Shown here: positions 16,830 to 28,430 of the stretch, piece by piece
How positions within the stretch are numbered: position 1 is the first letter of the stretch
How the letters are laid out: the number at the start of each line of letters is the position of its first letter
DNA from: Pseudomonadota bacterium
Lineage (GTDB): Bacteria > Desulfobacterota > Desulfovibrionia > Desulfovibrionales > Desulfovibrionaceae
Assembly (NCBI GenBank): GCA_023403845.1
Contig: JAEYDL010000006.1
Coordinates: 1 to 64,000, forward strand
DNA length: 64,000 nt
Direction: 5' to 3'
The notes under the pieces: generated by a model
Told to the model about the DNA's origin: nothing
The model's input: the letters and a program-made list of their open reading frames with translations, nothing else
The model's database searches: none
Position numbers and translations under genes: made by a program

Positions 16830-17842
16830 CGGCGCGTTTCTCCACTGCCCCGGTGCCTTCCGGAAGAGGGGTTCCCGTTCTTGAGCTGCGCAATCTGGGC
16901 GTCAGACTGCGGGATATTCCCGCCGTGGACGGCATCAACCTGACTCTGCACGCCGGCGAAGCCCTGGCTCTGGTAGGCGAGTCCGGCTGCGGCAAGAGCC
17001 TGTCCTCGCTGGCGGTCATGGGACTGCTGCCCCTCGTGGCCAAGCTGGCTCCGGGGTCGAGCATCGTTCTGCAGGGCCGGGAACTCGCCGGACTGGACGA
17101 AGACGGCTACAACAAGCTGCGCGGCAGAGACATGAGCATGATCTTTCAGGAGCCGTTCACGTCTCTCAATCCGCTCATGACTGTGGGCGCTCAGATCATG
17201 GAAGGTCTTGCCGTGCATGGCGTGTCCGAAGCTGAAGCCAGAAAGCGGACGCTGGACATGCTGGACAAGGTGGGGATTCCCGACCCCGGCGTACGTTTCG
17301 ACCAGTACCCCTTCGAGCTGTCCGGCGGACTCTGTCAGCGCGTGATGATCGCCCTAGCTCTGGCCGGCAATCCGGCCCTGCTCATCGCCGATGAACCAAC
17401 TACGGCGCTGGACGTGACCATTCAGGCCCAAATTCTTGATCTGATGCGGGAACTCATGCACGAACGCAATACTGCGCTCCTGCTGATAACTCACGATATG
17501 GGCGTCGTGGCCGAAACGGCTGACCGGGTGGCCGTCATGTACGCTGGACGCATTGTGGAGCTGGCCGAAGCTGCCGAACTGTTCAGAAATCCTCTGCACC
17601 CCTACACCCGCCTGTTGCTGGAGAGCATTCCGGGTCTGACCACGCCGCCAAAGACCGAACTCCGCACCATTGCGGGAACAGTGCCCGATATCCGGGACTG
17701 GGCCGGGGGCTGCCGCTTCCATCCCCGTTGTCCTCTGGCCTCCGACGCCTGCCGCGCCGCAGCCCCTCCGCTCGCCGAACAGGTTTCCGCTTCTTCCCAT
17801 ATGGCCGCCTGCTGGCATGCGAATCAAACGGAGTTCTTATGA
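16826..17842 (+). CDS. Peptide-type ABC transporter ATPase (DppD-like)
   Basis: A 338-residue ABC ATPase. Walker A is GESGCGKS, the Q-loop is in FQEPFTSLNPLM, the signature is a slightly unusual LSGGLCQRV, and Walker B is LLIADEPTTALD. The C-terminal oligopeptide-transporter extension holds the cysteine-rich RFHPRCPLASDAC region, which in DppD relatives binds an iron-sulfur cluster. The ATG overlaps the previous stop, and its own stop overlaps the next start, so the last three genes of the operon are coupled. Confidence 0.93.
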   Translation: MTARFSTAPVPSGRGVPVLELRNLGVRLRDIPAVDGINLTLHAGEALALVGESGCGKSLSSLAVMGLLPLVAKLAPGSSIVLQGRELAGLDEDGYNKLRGRDMSMIFQEPFTSLNPLMTVGAQIMEGLAVHGVSEAEARKRTLDMLDKVGIPDPGVRFDQYPFELSGGLCQRVMIALALAGNPALLIADEPTTALDVTIQAQILDLMRELMHERNTALLLITHDMGVVAETADRVAVMYAGRIVELAEAAELFRNPLHPYTRLLLESIPGLTTPPKTELRTIAGTVPDIRDWAGGCRFHPRCPLASDACRAAAPPLAEQVSASSHMAACWHANQTEFL

Positions 17843-18849
17843 TTGTCCATTCCGATACGGCGCGCGATCTCCCTCCCCTGCTGGAAGTTCGCAACCTCAA
17901 GGTACACTTTCCCATCAACAGGAATTTCATGGGTCGCCCCCGGGCCTGGGTCAAGGCGGTGGACGGCGTGAGCTTCACCATCCACAAGGGAGAAACGCTC
18001 TCTCTGGTCGGAGAATCCGGCTGCGGGAAGTCAACCACAGGATACGCCCTTCTGGGCATGCTCGAACCGACCTCCGGCGAACTGTATTTCGAGGGCGAAC
18101 CATTGAATGCACGAAACGCCGAGGGACGTCGACTGGCCCGGCGGCAAATGCAGATCGTCTTTCAGGACCCCTTCGCCTCGCTCAATCCCAAAATGAGCAT
18201 CGGCGAAAGCATCGGGGAGCCGCTCCGGGCCGGGGGCATGGCCGATGTCGAAGCCAGACGGAAACGGGTGGAAGGCCTGCTGGATCTGGTCGGACTGCAT
18301 CGCACCTACTATGACAGACTTCCCAATCAGTTTTCCGGCGGTCAGCGCCAGCGAATCGTGATCGCCAGAGCTTTGGCCATGCAGCCCAAGCTCATCGTAT
18401 GCGACGAGCCGGTTTCCGCGCTGGACGTTTCCATCCGGTCTCAGATCCTCAACCTGCTCCTTGAGCTGCAACGGGAACTGGGAATCGCCTATCTGTTCAT
18501 TTCCCATGATCTGTCCGTAGTTCGCCACCTCAGCGACAGGGTCGCCGTAATGTATCTCGGCCATATCGTCGAACTCGCCGAGGCTTCAGAACTGTTCGAA
18601 CATACGCTGCATCCGTACACGCAGGCACTGTTCAGCGCCATTCCCCGAATTGACCCCGACCGGAAAAACAAGCGCAGACTCATCCTGCAGGGCGACCTGC
18701 CCAGCCCGCTCAACCCGCCGCCGGGTTGCCCTCTGGTCTCCCGCTGTCCGCACCGGCAACCGTGTTGCGCGGAGTCCATGCCCGCGCTGGAAGAGATACG
18801 CCCGGGGCACGGCGTGGCCTGCTTCCGAGCCGCCGAACTTTTTCTGTAG
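17839..18849 (+). CDS. Peptide-type ABC transporter ATPase (DppF-like)
   Basis: A 336-residue second ATPase of the importer. The long N-terminal insertion (NRNFMGRPRAWVKAVDGVSF) is typical of DppF/OppF. Walker A is GESGCGKST, the signature FSGGQRQRI and Walker B LIVCDEPVSALD. The C-terminal NPPPGCPLVSRCPHRQPCC stretch carries the cluster-binding cysteines. The start codon overlaps the DppD-like stop (ATGA). It closes the operon, and a strong bidirectional terminator follows 46 bases later. Confidence 0.93.
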   Translation: MIVHSDTARDLPPLLEVRNLKVHFPINRNFMGRPRAWVKAVDGVSFTIHKGETLSLVGESGCGKSTTGYALLGMLEPTSGELYFEGEPLNARNAEGRRLARRQMQIVFQDPFASLNPKMSIGESIGEPLRAGGMADVEARRKRVEGLLDLVGLHRTYYDRLPNQFSGGQRQRIVIARALAMQPKLIVCDEPVSALDVSIRSQILNLLLELQRELGIAYLFISHDLSVVRHLSDRVAVMYLGHIVELAEASELFEHTLHPYTQALFSAIPRIDPDRKNKRRLILQGDLPSPLNPPPGCPLVSRCPHRQPCCAESMPALEEIRPGHGVACFRAAELFL

Positions 18850-18894
18850 CGGTTCAATGTCCAGAAACAGCGAATACTTCCAGAAACAGGTCAG

Positions 18895-18925
18895 AAAAGC
18901 CCCACGGTTTTATCGTGGGGCTTTT
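18895..18925. terminator. Bidirectional Rho-independent terminator
   Basis: A perfect 12-bp stem (18895-18906 with 18914-18925) with a 7-base loop. A run of A on one side and T on the other allow termination of both the plus-strand ABC operon and the convergent minus-strand DtxR-family gene. Confidence 0.92.
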
Positions 18926-18969
18926 CGTAATTTCAAGAGAAAGCGCCTCCCGTCGGGAAAGGCCTGACG

Positions 18970-19512
18970 TCATTCGTCGGTCGCCGGTAACTCTGTAAGA
19001 TGACTCAGTTCCTGCTTCAGGATCTCGGACATGGCGCTGGAAGAATGAAAGTTCTTCTGAATGTTTTCCTTTTCATAGATATTCTGCCAGTCGCTCCAGA
19101 ACTCTTCACGACTTTTGAGGAACAGAATAAACTTTCCAAAACGCTGAACGATATCTTCCGAAACCATGTGCTCCAGCTCGCATGCCGCGGCATGTGCTTC
19201 CTGAGAATCCACCTGCAGGACGTTTTCCAGAAAGGAGTGCAGCACGATATGTCTGTGGACGATCTTGCGGCCAATGACCTTTCCCTGTTCCGTCAGACGA
19301 ATCAGACTGTACGGGGAATATTCCACATACCCCATATTCTTCAATGAATTGAGGGCACCACTGACCGTGGAGCGAGCAACCTTGGTCATGTCGGCGATTG
19401 CGGAGGGTCTTGCCGCACCATCACGATTCTCTATCAAAAAAATGGCCTTGAGATAGTTTTCCATAGCCGGATTCAGCGACTGTTCCCTTGCACTCTGTTC
19501 TCGTCGGGGCAT
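18970..19512 (-). CDS. DtxR/MntR-family metal-dependent regulator
   Basis: A 180-residue regulator. The N-terminal winged helix (about 15-75: NPAMENYLKAIFLIE, ARPSAIADMTKVARSTVSGALNSLKNMGYVEY) and the following dimerisation helix (RHIVLHSFLENVLQVD, then HAAACELEHMVS with the metal-binding Cys/His/Glu positions) match the DtxR/MntR family. It lacks the C-terminal SH3-like domain, as in MntR. The ATG at 19512 is preceded by AAAGGAGAAACG; codons upstream lie in the leader. It lies directly downstream of, and on the same strand as, the Tad pilus operon. It should sense Mn(II) or Fe(II), but its targets are unknown. Confidence 0.85.
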   Translation of the reverse strand: MPRREQSAREQSLNPAMENYLKAIFLIENRDGAARPSAIADMTKVARSTVSGALNSLKNMGYVEYSPYSLIRLTEQGKVIGRKIVHRHIVLHSFLENVLQVDSQEAHAAACELEHMVSEDIVQRFGKFILFLKSREEFWSDWQNIYEKENIQKNFHSSSAMSEILKQELSHLTELPATDE

Positions 19513-19596
19513 ACACGTTTCTCCTTTGAGATTTTGGGCACACCAGAGGCAGAACAGGCTGACGGAAACGTGTCGTATGGTCCTTCTACCCTTTAG

Positions 19597-19619
19597 ATTA
19601 TATCCCAATACTCAAGTAT
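19597..19619 (-). promoter_or_regulatory. Candidate promoter and dyad operator of the DtxR-family gene
   Basis: On the minus strand a perfect TATAAT (19602-19597) sits just downstream of an interrupted palindrome ATACT-CA-AGTAT (19608-19619). No good -35 hexamer lies at 17 bases, which would suit an activator or a repressor acting at the dyad. Autoregulation by the DtxR-family product is a reasonable guess. Confidence 0.4.
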
Positions 19620-19694
19620 GTGTGCTGCACGCAAATAAGTCAAGAATATACAGCCCCGGCCCCCCTCGTCACAACATCATTCCCTCACTGCGAA

Positions 19695-21323
<1,629 letters not shown>

Positions 21324-21450
21324 CACAGTTGGCTCCATTCATCTCGTCGCCATGCTAGGGAACTAAACCAAACACTTTTTACGGTCAGCCCCCAGATGGC
21401 TTATCCTCGAAAATCACATAACAAGTACGTTCCCCACAAACCAATTCAGC

Positions 21451-23108
<1,658 letters not shown>

Positions 23109-23134
23109 CGTAGTACTTACCTCCTGATTACTGC

Positions 23135-23178
23135 CCGTATCTGCCGCGAACGAGGAGTCATGTCCGCGGCAGATACGG
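23135..23178 (-). promoter_or_regulatory. 14-bp perfect inverted repeat before TadG copy 2
   Basis: A perfect 14-bp stem (23135-23148 with 23165-23178) with a 16-base loop lies in the gap between copy 3 and copy 2, ten bases upstream of the AGGAGG of copy 2. It has no T tract on the minus strand. It could stabilise the upstream message, be an RNA-processing site, or bind a protein. Confidence 0.6.
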
Positions 23179-23236
23179 AATGCCAACCAGCCCCCAAGGA
23201 CGGGCGCCCGGACAGCCGAAGCGCCTCCAGGGCAGG

Positions 23237-24859
23237 TCATACGGCATCAACCAGCCTCACGCGGTAATGACGTGTGGCGAATTTGCCAAAAATTTCCACC
23301 AGTTCATCATCTGATTCTATATCTTCCACCAGATTTCCATTCACCGTGCAATCCTGAAGCTTCGGCCGGTCTTCAGTGCGCAAATCTCCATCGGGAACTA
23401 TCAGATACGTCTGTATGCCGTTGTCCTTTGCCAGTTCGCAGAGCGGCATATAGGCGTCCGCATCGGATGTTGTGCCGCTGCCTATGGTCATAAGGATTCG
23501 CTTTTCCGTAGTGGAATGATACGGCGCGGGGAAATTCTCCCCTTTCTCCCAGATGTCGCTCCACCTGGGCGCAAGCGCACGCAACGCCCAGGCCAGCCCT
23601 TCATCCTGCCCCGTGGTCCAGGCCGGTCTGAACATTTCCATGCGCTCCCTGACGTCCTTGACGTTATCGGCCCCGATCAGCATGGGCATCGCCGGGCAGT
23701 CGTAATACCACATCACCACTTCGTCCTTGATGTTTTCCCACTGAGAAGCACCGCCCCATTGCTCATACTTGTTGTAATCCGTTCTTTCGCTGTCGACCAC
23801 ATACTCGGGCGGCACGAGGGAGAGTCTGGTGATGTCCACGCCGTAGACGAACGAGTCCGAATCGCCTGTAGCTATCATCAAATAATACGAGGTGAAGGGC
23901 GTTCTTGGATCCGTTCCGTAAACGTCTCCCGTGTTTTCCTGAATGGATCTCCCGTCTCCCATGATCAACGTAAAACCCTCGGTGGGATCTCCGGGAGCCT
24001 CCTCGACCGTATCCTTGTACGCTGAAGCATCGCCCGAAGGATACGCGGAAGGCCGCGCCACGCAGGCCATATCCCAGTCTGACCCCGGCCCTCCAGGAGC
24101 GAGCAGGTCGTTCACCAGACTGGAATTGTAGGCATTCAGGGTTTTCACCTGCGCCGCATACATCTCCTCGGACTTGTTCTTTCCGAGCGCCGTGCCCGGT
24201 TGAGCCAGCATACGGGATTCTGGAGTGATAAGCTTGTCCGCATACTCCGTTCCAATGTTGACATGAGCGCCGAAGTTGACCAGTGACATGCGCACGTCGC
24301 TGGCCGTCTCGTTGCCCCTGAACAGCTTTTCCGTCACCCTGTCGGCAATTTCGCGCATCAGGTCCGGATTCGCCGACATGGAAGCATCCAGCACCACGAC
24401 CGCTTCAATAGGTCGATAAAAACGTTCCGCCCGGACCGTGTCCTCGACGGGATTCTGGAAAATCGCATTCAGGAAACCGTCCAGCAGCGCGGTCGGCGTC
24501 CATGTCACACCCAGCAGTTCCGTATCCTGCGTGCCGTAAAGGGCAGGCGTCCAGACGTCGTTGCGTTTCAGGGCATTGAGTCCCTCGTCCAGCCAAGTCC
24601 GTACCATGAGGTCTCGTTCTTCTGCATTCGCATCCTCCCCTTCCTTGGTCACTGCGAGAACGGCGGCGACCTGAGCCTGATGCATTCTGGTCCACGCGGA
24701 AAGATGACGGGTCGTCAATACTGACCCCACCATCAGAATAACAAGGGGAGCCAGAATCAACCCGGCGACTATGGACATGGAACCGCGATCCCGGTCCACG
24801 GTCGAACCTGTATCCGCCTTCCCGAAAAAGCGCCTTGCCATGTCAGGAATATGCGCCAT
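23237..24859 (-). CDS. TadG-like vWA pilus-associated protein, copy 3 (no repeat tract)
   Basis: A 540-residue TadG paralogue, first of the three in transcription order. It has a transmembrane helix at about residues 30-50 after RDRGSMSIVAGLIL, the same stalk, a vWA MIDAS motif DASMS, and the FATRHYRVRLVDAV ending. Instead of an (SL)n run its cytoplasmic head is MAHIPDMARRFFGKAD, so this copy is not subject to repeat slippage. I prefer the ATG at 24859 (GAGGAG just upstream) to the one at 24874, which would overlap tadF by seven bases. It is the likely constitutive TadG of the pilus, with the other two as switchable variants. Confidence 0.85.
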   Translation of the reverse strand: MAHIPDMARRFFGKADTGSTVDRDRGSMSIVAGLILAPLVILMVGSVLTTRHLSAWTRMHQAQVAAVLAVTKEGEDANAEERDLMVRTWLDEGLNALKRNDVWTPALYGTQDTELLGVTWTPTALLDGFLNAIFQNPVEDTVRAERFYRPIEAVVVLDASMSANPDLMREIADRVTEKLFRGNETASDVRMSLVNFGAHVNIGTEYADKLITPESRMLAQPGTALGKNKSEEMYAAQVKTLNAYNSSLVNDLLAPGGPGSDWDMACVARPSAYPSGDASAYKDTVEEAPGDPTEGFTLIMGDGRSIQENTGDVYGTDPRTPFTSYYLMIATGDSDSFVYGVDITRLSLVPPEYVVDSERTDYNKYEQWGGASQWENIKDEVVMWYYDCPAMPMLIGADNVKDVRERMEMFRPAWTTGQDEGLAWALRALAPRWSDIWEKGENFPAPYHSTTEKRILMTIGSGTTSDADAYMPLCELAKDNGIQTYLIVPDGDLRTEDRPKLQDCTVNGNLVEDIESDDELVEIFGKFATRHYRVRLVDAV

Positions 24860-24867
24860 CACGCTCC

Positions 24868-25437
24868 TCACCATTCCTTACGCATTGCAGTAAAATGACT
24901 GGAAAACTCAACAGGAAACACCCAGTCCCGGAAGGAAAGGCGTTCCGCTTCCCGAACGCAGGTCTCCACCCGAACCAGCTCCATCTGGGCGGCGTTCTCT
25001 TCCGTGATCAATCCCCCGCCGCCTACGGTCAGATCGGCCAGCTCCGTTACTTCCTGCGCCGGGCAACCCATGCCCGCACTGAATGAGGCCTGTACGACGC
25101 CGTCTGATCCCGGCGAGGTGTCGTAATAGGTGATGCTCAGACCGACCTGAAGCGATTCGCCCGTGGTGTCGCCCATCATCTCCCGCAACAGCAGCAGGGA
25201 GGATTCGGGAAGCAGGGAAAGACGGGCCGGCAGTGTTTCATCCTCATTCAGCGTTTCATTGGCAAGAATATCCGCCAAAGCAGCCGTGGACCGATGCAAC
25301 GTATTTTCGGTTCGGTACACATGGCAGGCTTCAGCCCCGAACCACATCACAAGCATGAACAGAGGGATAAACAGGGCCAGTTCAATGGTAATCGCCCCAC
25401 GTCGGGCGCAAAGCAGATCTCGTAAGGCACGCGTCAT
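24868..25437 (-). CDS. tadF: TadF-like minor pseudopilin
   Basis: A 189-residue protein with the pseudopilin-type N-terminus RRGAITIELALFIPLF: the Gly before the hydrophobic helix and the Glu at position +5 are the signals for TadV processing. The remainder is extracytoplasmic. With TadE it forms the minor pseudopilins needed for Flp pilus assembly. It overlaps tadE by four bases (ATGA). TadE and TadF are hard to tell apart by sequence; I use gene order for the name. Confidence 0.8.
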   Translation of the reverse strand: MTRALRDLLCARRGAITIELALFIPLFMLVMWFGAEACHVYRTENTLHRSTAALADILANETLNEDETLPARLSLLPESSLLLLREMMGDTTGESLQVGLSITYYDTSPGSDGVVQASFSAGMGCPAQEVTELADLTVGGGGLITEENAAQMELVRVETCVREAERLSFRDWVFPVEFSSHFTAMRKEW

Positions 25438-25901
25438 TCGTCCGCCTCCAGATCCGTCTCATTGACGTAGCAGTAGGTAATGGAACGGGTAAACTGCAAC
25501 GGCTTAGGCACCAGCGAACCGAACAGATTCAGCGAGGCGTTCATCTCAAGCCTGACGAAATCTCCAGGTCCCCCCGCCCCCTGCGAGCCTCCAGAAGCCA
25601 GTTCCAGCACGCTGGGCGCCCACGTGGCCGTTACCGAAACCTCCTGCGGCGAAAACAGCGCATTGTTGCGCCGGGCAAGCACATCGGCCACGATGCCATC
25701 GAATCCGGAGCCGCGCGCCACCTTGGCCTGAAACGCAATGTCGTAGACCGAACGCTCCAGCAGGGCGGAGACGATCTGCACCCGAGCCGTTTCCAGGCAC
25801 AAGGCCAGCAGCAAGACCAGCAGGGGCGCGATCACCGCGAACTCCACAGTAAGCACCCCACTCTCATTTCCGGTGAACCGGCTCAAAAGGCGGCTTTTCA
25901 T
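25434..25901 (-). CDS. tadE: TadE-like minor pseudopilin
   Basis: A 155-residue protein with the N-terminal motif ESGVLTVEFAVIAPLLVLLL, which holds the processing Gly, the +5 Glu and one hydrophobic helix as in TadE pseudopilins. The C-terminal part is a small extracytoplasmic domain. The start overlaps the tadD stop and its stop overlaps the tadF start, each by four bases, so these genes are translationally coupled. Confidence 0.85.
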   Translation of the reverse strand: MKSRLLSRFTGNESGVLTVEFAVIAPLLVLLLALCLETARVQIVSALLERSVYDIAFQAKVARGSGFDGIVADVLARRNNALFSPQEVSVTATWAPSVLELASGGSQGAGGPGDFVRLEMNASLNLFGSLVPKPLQFTRSITYCYVNETDLEADE

Positions 25902-26662
25902 TCGCCCTCTCCCAGAATGCGCTCTATCTCGTTCTGAGGCAGATAGCCTTCCAGCAGATTACGCGCTCCCTGCCTGTCATTGCTGCGGGCCAGAGCGGCA
26001 GCGGCGGCAAGCCGGGCCTGCGGAAATTCCGGAGAATCGGCCATCGGCAGCAAAATGGCCGCAGCCTCCCTGTTTCTGTTGGAAAGCATGAGTGAACGAC
26101 CGTAATTATACCGCACGGAAGGTTCATTTTTGCTTGCCAGCAGAGCCTCATAGCGTTCCTGCGCCTCGGCGTGCCTGCCCTGCTGATCGCAGGCGACGGC
26201 CAGCAATTTGGAGGCCTCGCGTACAAGGGGCGCATTCTCCGTAGCCGCGACTTCATTCAGAAGGGGAACGGCCTGCTCTGGATGCCCCAGCGCGAGCCGG
26301 GCGCGGGCAAGCTCCAGTTTCACGCCCGGTTCCGCGCTGAGCTGAACAGGATCCAGCGTCAGCAGGGCCTGTTTCGGCTGGCCAAGACGGGTCTGCACCT
26401 GCGCCACCATGGTCCGGGCTTCCACATTGTCCGGTCTGACTTCCAGCTCCTTCTGCCCTGTGGAAAGTACAATGGCCGGATTGTCACTGGTCATGGCTGC
26501 CATCATGATGGCGCGGTTGGACTCCCAGCTGTCCGCCCTGGACAGCGGATTTTCTCCCTTAAGAGAATACTGTTGGGTCCGGGCAGCCCCGCATCCCGTG
26601 CTCAGGCAGATGGAGACGCCCATGAACAGGGCCGCGCAAGACCGGAATAAGGTATAAAACAT
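25898..26662 (-). CDS. tadD: TadD-like TPR lipoprotein
   Basis: A 254-residue protein with a lipoprotein signal (lipobox LSTGC near residues 20-24) followed by five or so tetratricopeptide-like repeats (for example the ARARLALGHPEQAVPLLNEV and GRHAEAQERYEALLA helices). TadD is the periplasmic or outer-membrane pilotin-like TPR protein of Tad systems, helping the secretin. The ATG at 26662 has GAAGGA seven bases upstream; the in-frame TTG five codons earlier is less likely. It is 11 bases from tadC. Confidence 0.85.
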   Translation of the reverse strand: MFYTLFRSCAALFMGVSICLSTGCGAARTQQYSLKGENPLSRADSWESNRAIMMAAMTSDNPAIVLSTGQKELEVRPDNVEARTMVAQVQTRLGQPKQALLTLDPVQLSAEPGVKLELARARLALGHPEQAVPLLNEVAATENAPLVREASKLLAVACDQQGRHAEAQERYEALLASKNEPSVRYNYGRSLMLSNRNREAAAILLPMADSPEFPQARLAAAAALARSNDRQGARNLLEGYLPQNEIERILGEGE

Positions 26663-26673
26663 AGCGAATTCCT

Positions 26674-27564
26674 TCAAAAGGCTCGGATAAGGGTAATTAC
26701 AGCGGGAGCGGCGATGAGCGCCACCAGCGGAAACAGAATGAAAACCACCAGCGGAACACCTATTCCTGCGGAAACCTTGCCAGCTTTTTCTTCCAGTTCC
26801 GAAACCTGACGCAGACGGCTGTCCGTGGCGATGGAACGCAGAGCCTCGGCCAGCGGCGTCCCGTAACGCATGGATTGCAGAAGCGAATCGGCCAGCGTCT
26901 CCACCTCGCGTACACCGCTGCGCTTTTCCATGCGCCGGAGGGCTGCGGTACGGTCCATGACCATCATTTCCGATCTGGTGGCTCTGAATTCCGAGGCCAC
27001 TTCAGGAGCGCGGGCCTCGATTTCTCTGGCCACGCGCTCAAAGGCATCTTCCAGACTGACACCGGATTCCACGCAAATCGTCATCAGGTCGATGGCGTTG
27101 GGAACGGAAGCCCTGATTTTGGCCTGCCGGCGGGAGATCTGTTCCTTGAGCAGCCAGTCGGGCAGACGCACGGCGATGAACAGCATGAACAGATACTTCA
27201 GGGAATTCAAAGGCGCGCTTATCAGAGTCGGGAAGCGAAGTTCCAGCCAGATCCAGCCTCCCGCCATGACGGCCAGCAGAAAAAGCAGCTTGCCGATCAG
27301 ATACAGATCCAGCTGCCACGGGCGGCGCAAGCCCGCCGCAGCGAGTTCATCCGCCAGACGAGCTCGTTCACGAGGTCGCGCCAGAGGTACGGCAAGCATG
27401 GCAAGCAGATCCTGCCAGCCGAACTTTTCCTCACCTCTCACCGCTGTCATGGCATTGAGCCGCCGCCGAATGCGCGCACTCCGCACCTGCTCGCGGATCA
27501 GCAGGCCCGCCGCAGCCACAATGACCAGCACGGCCAAAACGAGATACGCATATGTGGGAACCAT
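26674..27564 (-). CDS. tadC: Tad pilus inner-membrane platform protein TadC
   Basis: A 296-residue T2SF-domain protein with four transmembrane helices (about 5-22, 85-105, 110-135 and 270-292). The cytoplasmic domain includes the conserved PNAIDLMTICVESGVSLEDAFERVA stretch. TadB and TadC form the inner-membrane platform on which the TadA ATPase works. Its start codon shares one base with the tadB stop (TAATG). Confidence 0.92.
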   Translation of the reverse strand: MVPTYAYLVLAVLVIVAAAGLLIREQVRSARIRRRLNAMTAVRGEEKFGWQDLLAMLAVPLARPRERARLADELAAAGLRRPWQLDLYLIGKLLFLLAVMAGGWIWLELRFPTLISAPLNSLKYLFMLFIAVRLPDWLLKEQISRRQAKIRASVPNAIDLMTICVESGVSLEDAFERVAREIEARAPEVASEFRATRSEMMVMDRTAALRRMEKRSGVREVETLADSLLQSMRYGTPLAEALRSIATDSRLRQVSELEEKAGKVSAGIGVPLVVFILFPLVALIAAPAVITLIRAF

Positions 27565-28430
27565 TACGCCTCCATCATGCGCGACATGCGCCGGACGATC
27601 AGCAGCCCCACGATCATGCAGGCAATGCAGCAGCCGAGCACGGTGCGTCCCGTGGGGTCATACAGCAGAAAATCCATCTGCCTGGGATTCAGAAACAACT
27701 GAAGTCCGATAATAAAAAACGGCAGCGCGCACAGCACCCGCGCCGCGGCCCGCGATTCGGAAGTCAGCGCCTGCAGCTTGCGATCCACGGCACGGCGATC
27801 CCGCAACATCTGACTCAGGGAAAGCAGCATGGGAGAAAGCTGGCTGCCCGTTTCCCGGTTCAGAGCCAGTACCGCGCAGAAGAAATCCACGTCAGGCAGG
27901 TCAAGATCGCGGGAAAAATGCCGCAACGCCTCGCGAAACGGCATGCCCAGCTCAAGATGATGCACCAGACGGCGGAAACGCTCGCCTATTTCACCATCGT
28001 AAATATCCCCCAGTGAAGCGATGATCTTCTCTACGGGCACTCCAGCCTGCACCGCGCGGGTGAAGCTGTCCACGGCCTCAGGAAAACGTTCGGCGAAACG
28101 CCGGCGCATCCGCTGCAATCTGTAGCGCCGCACCAGCAGCCAGGCCAGCGGGCACGTCAGGCAGAGCTGGAGCAGCAGAAACCAGACGGGCAGATTCAAC
28201 ATGAAGGCGAAAACCAGAGACAGGACCACGCCTGCGGTCGCAATCTGCGTCTCCGGGCTGGACAGTGCCTTCAGGGGAACCCGCCGCAGCCTCGGCCGCT
28301 CAAAACGCTCTCCCCTCAGGCTCAACAGACGTGCATCAAGAACGCGGCGGCGCTCTCCGGCCCTGAACATCACCCAGATGCAAGCCAGCAGAATCAGCAC
28401 CGCCGCCGGCAGCAGCACTTCAAGCGGCAT
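27564..28430 (-). CDS. tadB: Tad pilus inner-membrane platform protein TadB
   Basis: A 288-residue T2SF-domain protein, the partner of TadC. Hydrophobic segments lie near residues 5-20, 65-105 and 245-280, and the cytoplasmic core has the FPEAVDSFTRAVQAGVPVEKI motif. I chose the ATG at 28430 because it overlaps the tadA stop by 11 bases and the conserved N-terminus begins there; earlier codons lie entirely within tadA. Confidence 0.92.
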   Translation of the reverse strand: MPLEVLLPAAVLILLACIWVMFRAGERRRVLDARLLSLRGERFERPRLRRVPLKALSSPETQIATAGVVLSLVFAFMLNLPVWFLLLQLCLTCPLAWLLVRRYRLQRMRRRFAERFPEAVDSFTRAVQAGVPVEKIIASLGDIYDGEIGERFRRLVHHLELGMPFREALRHFSRDLDLPDVDFFCAVLALNRETGSQLSPMLLSLSQMLRDRRAVDRKLQALTSESRAAARVLCALPFFIIGLQLFLNPRQMDFLLYDPTGRTVLGCCIACMIVGLLIVRRMSRMMEA

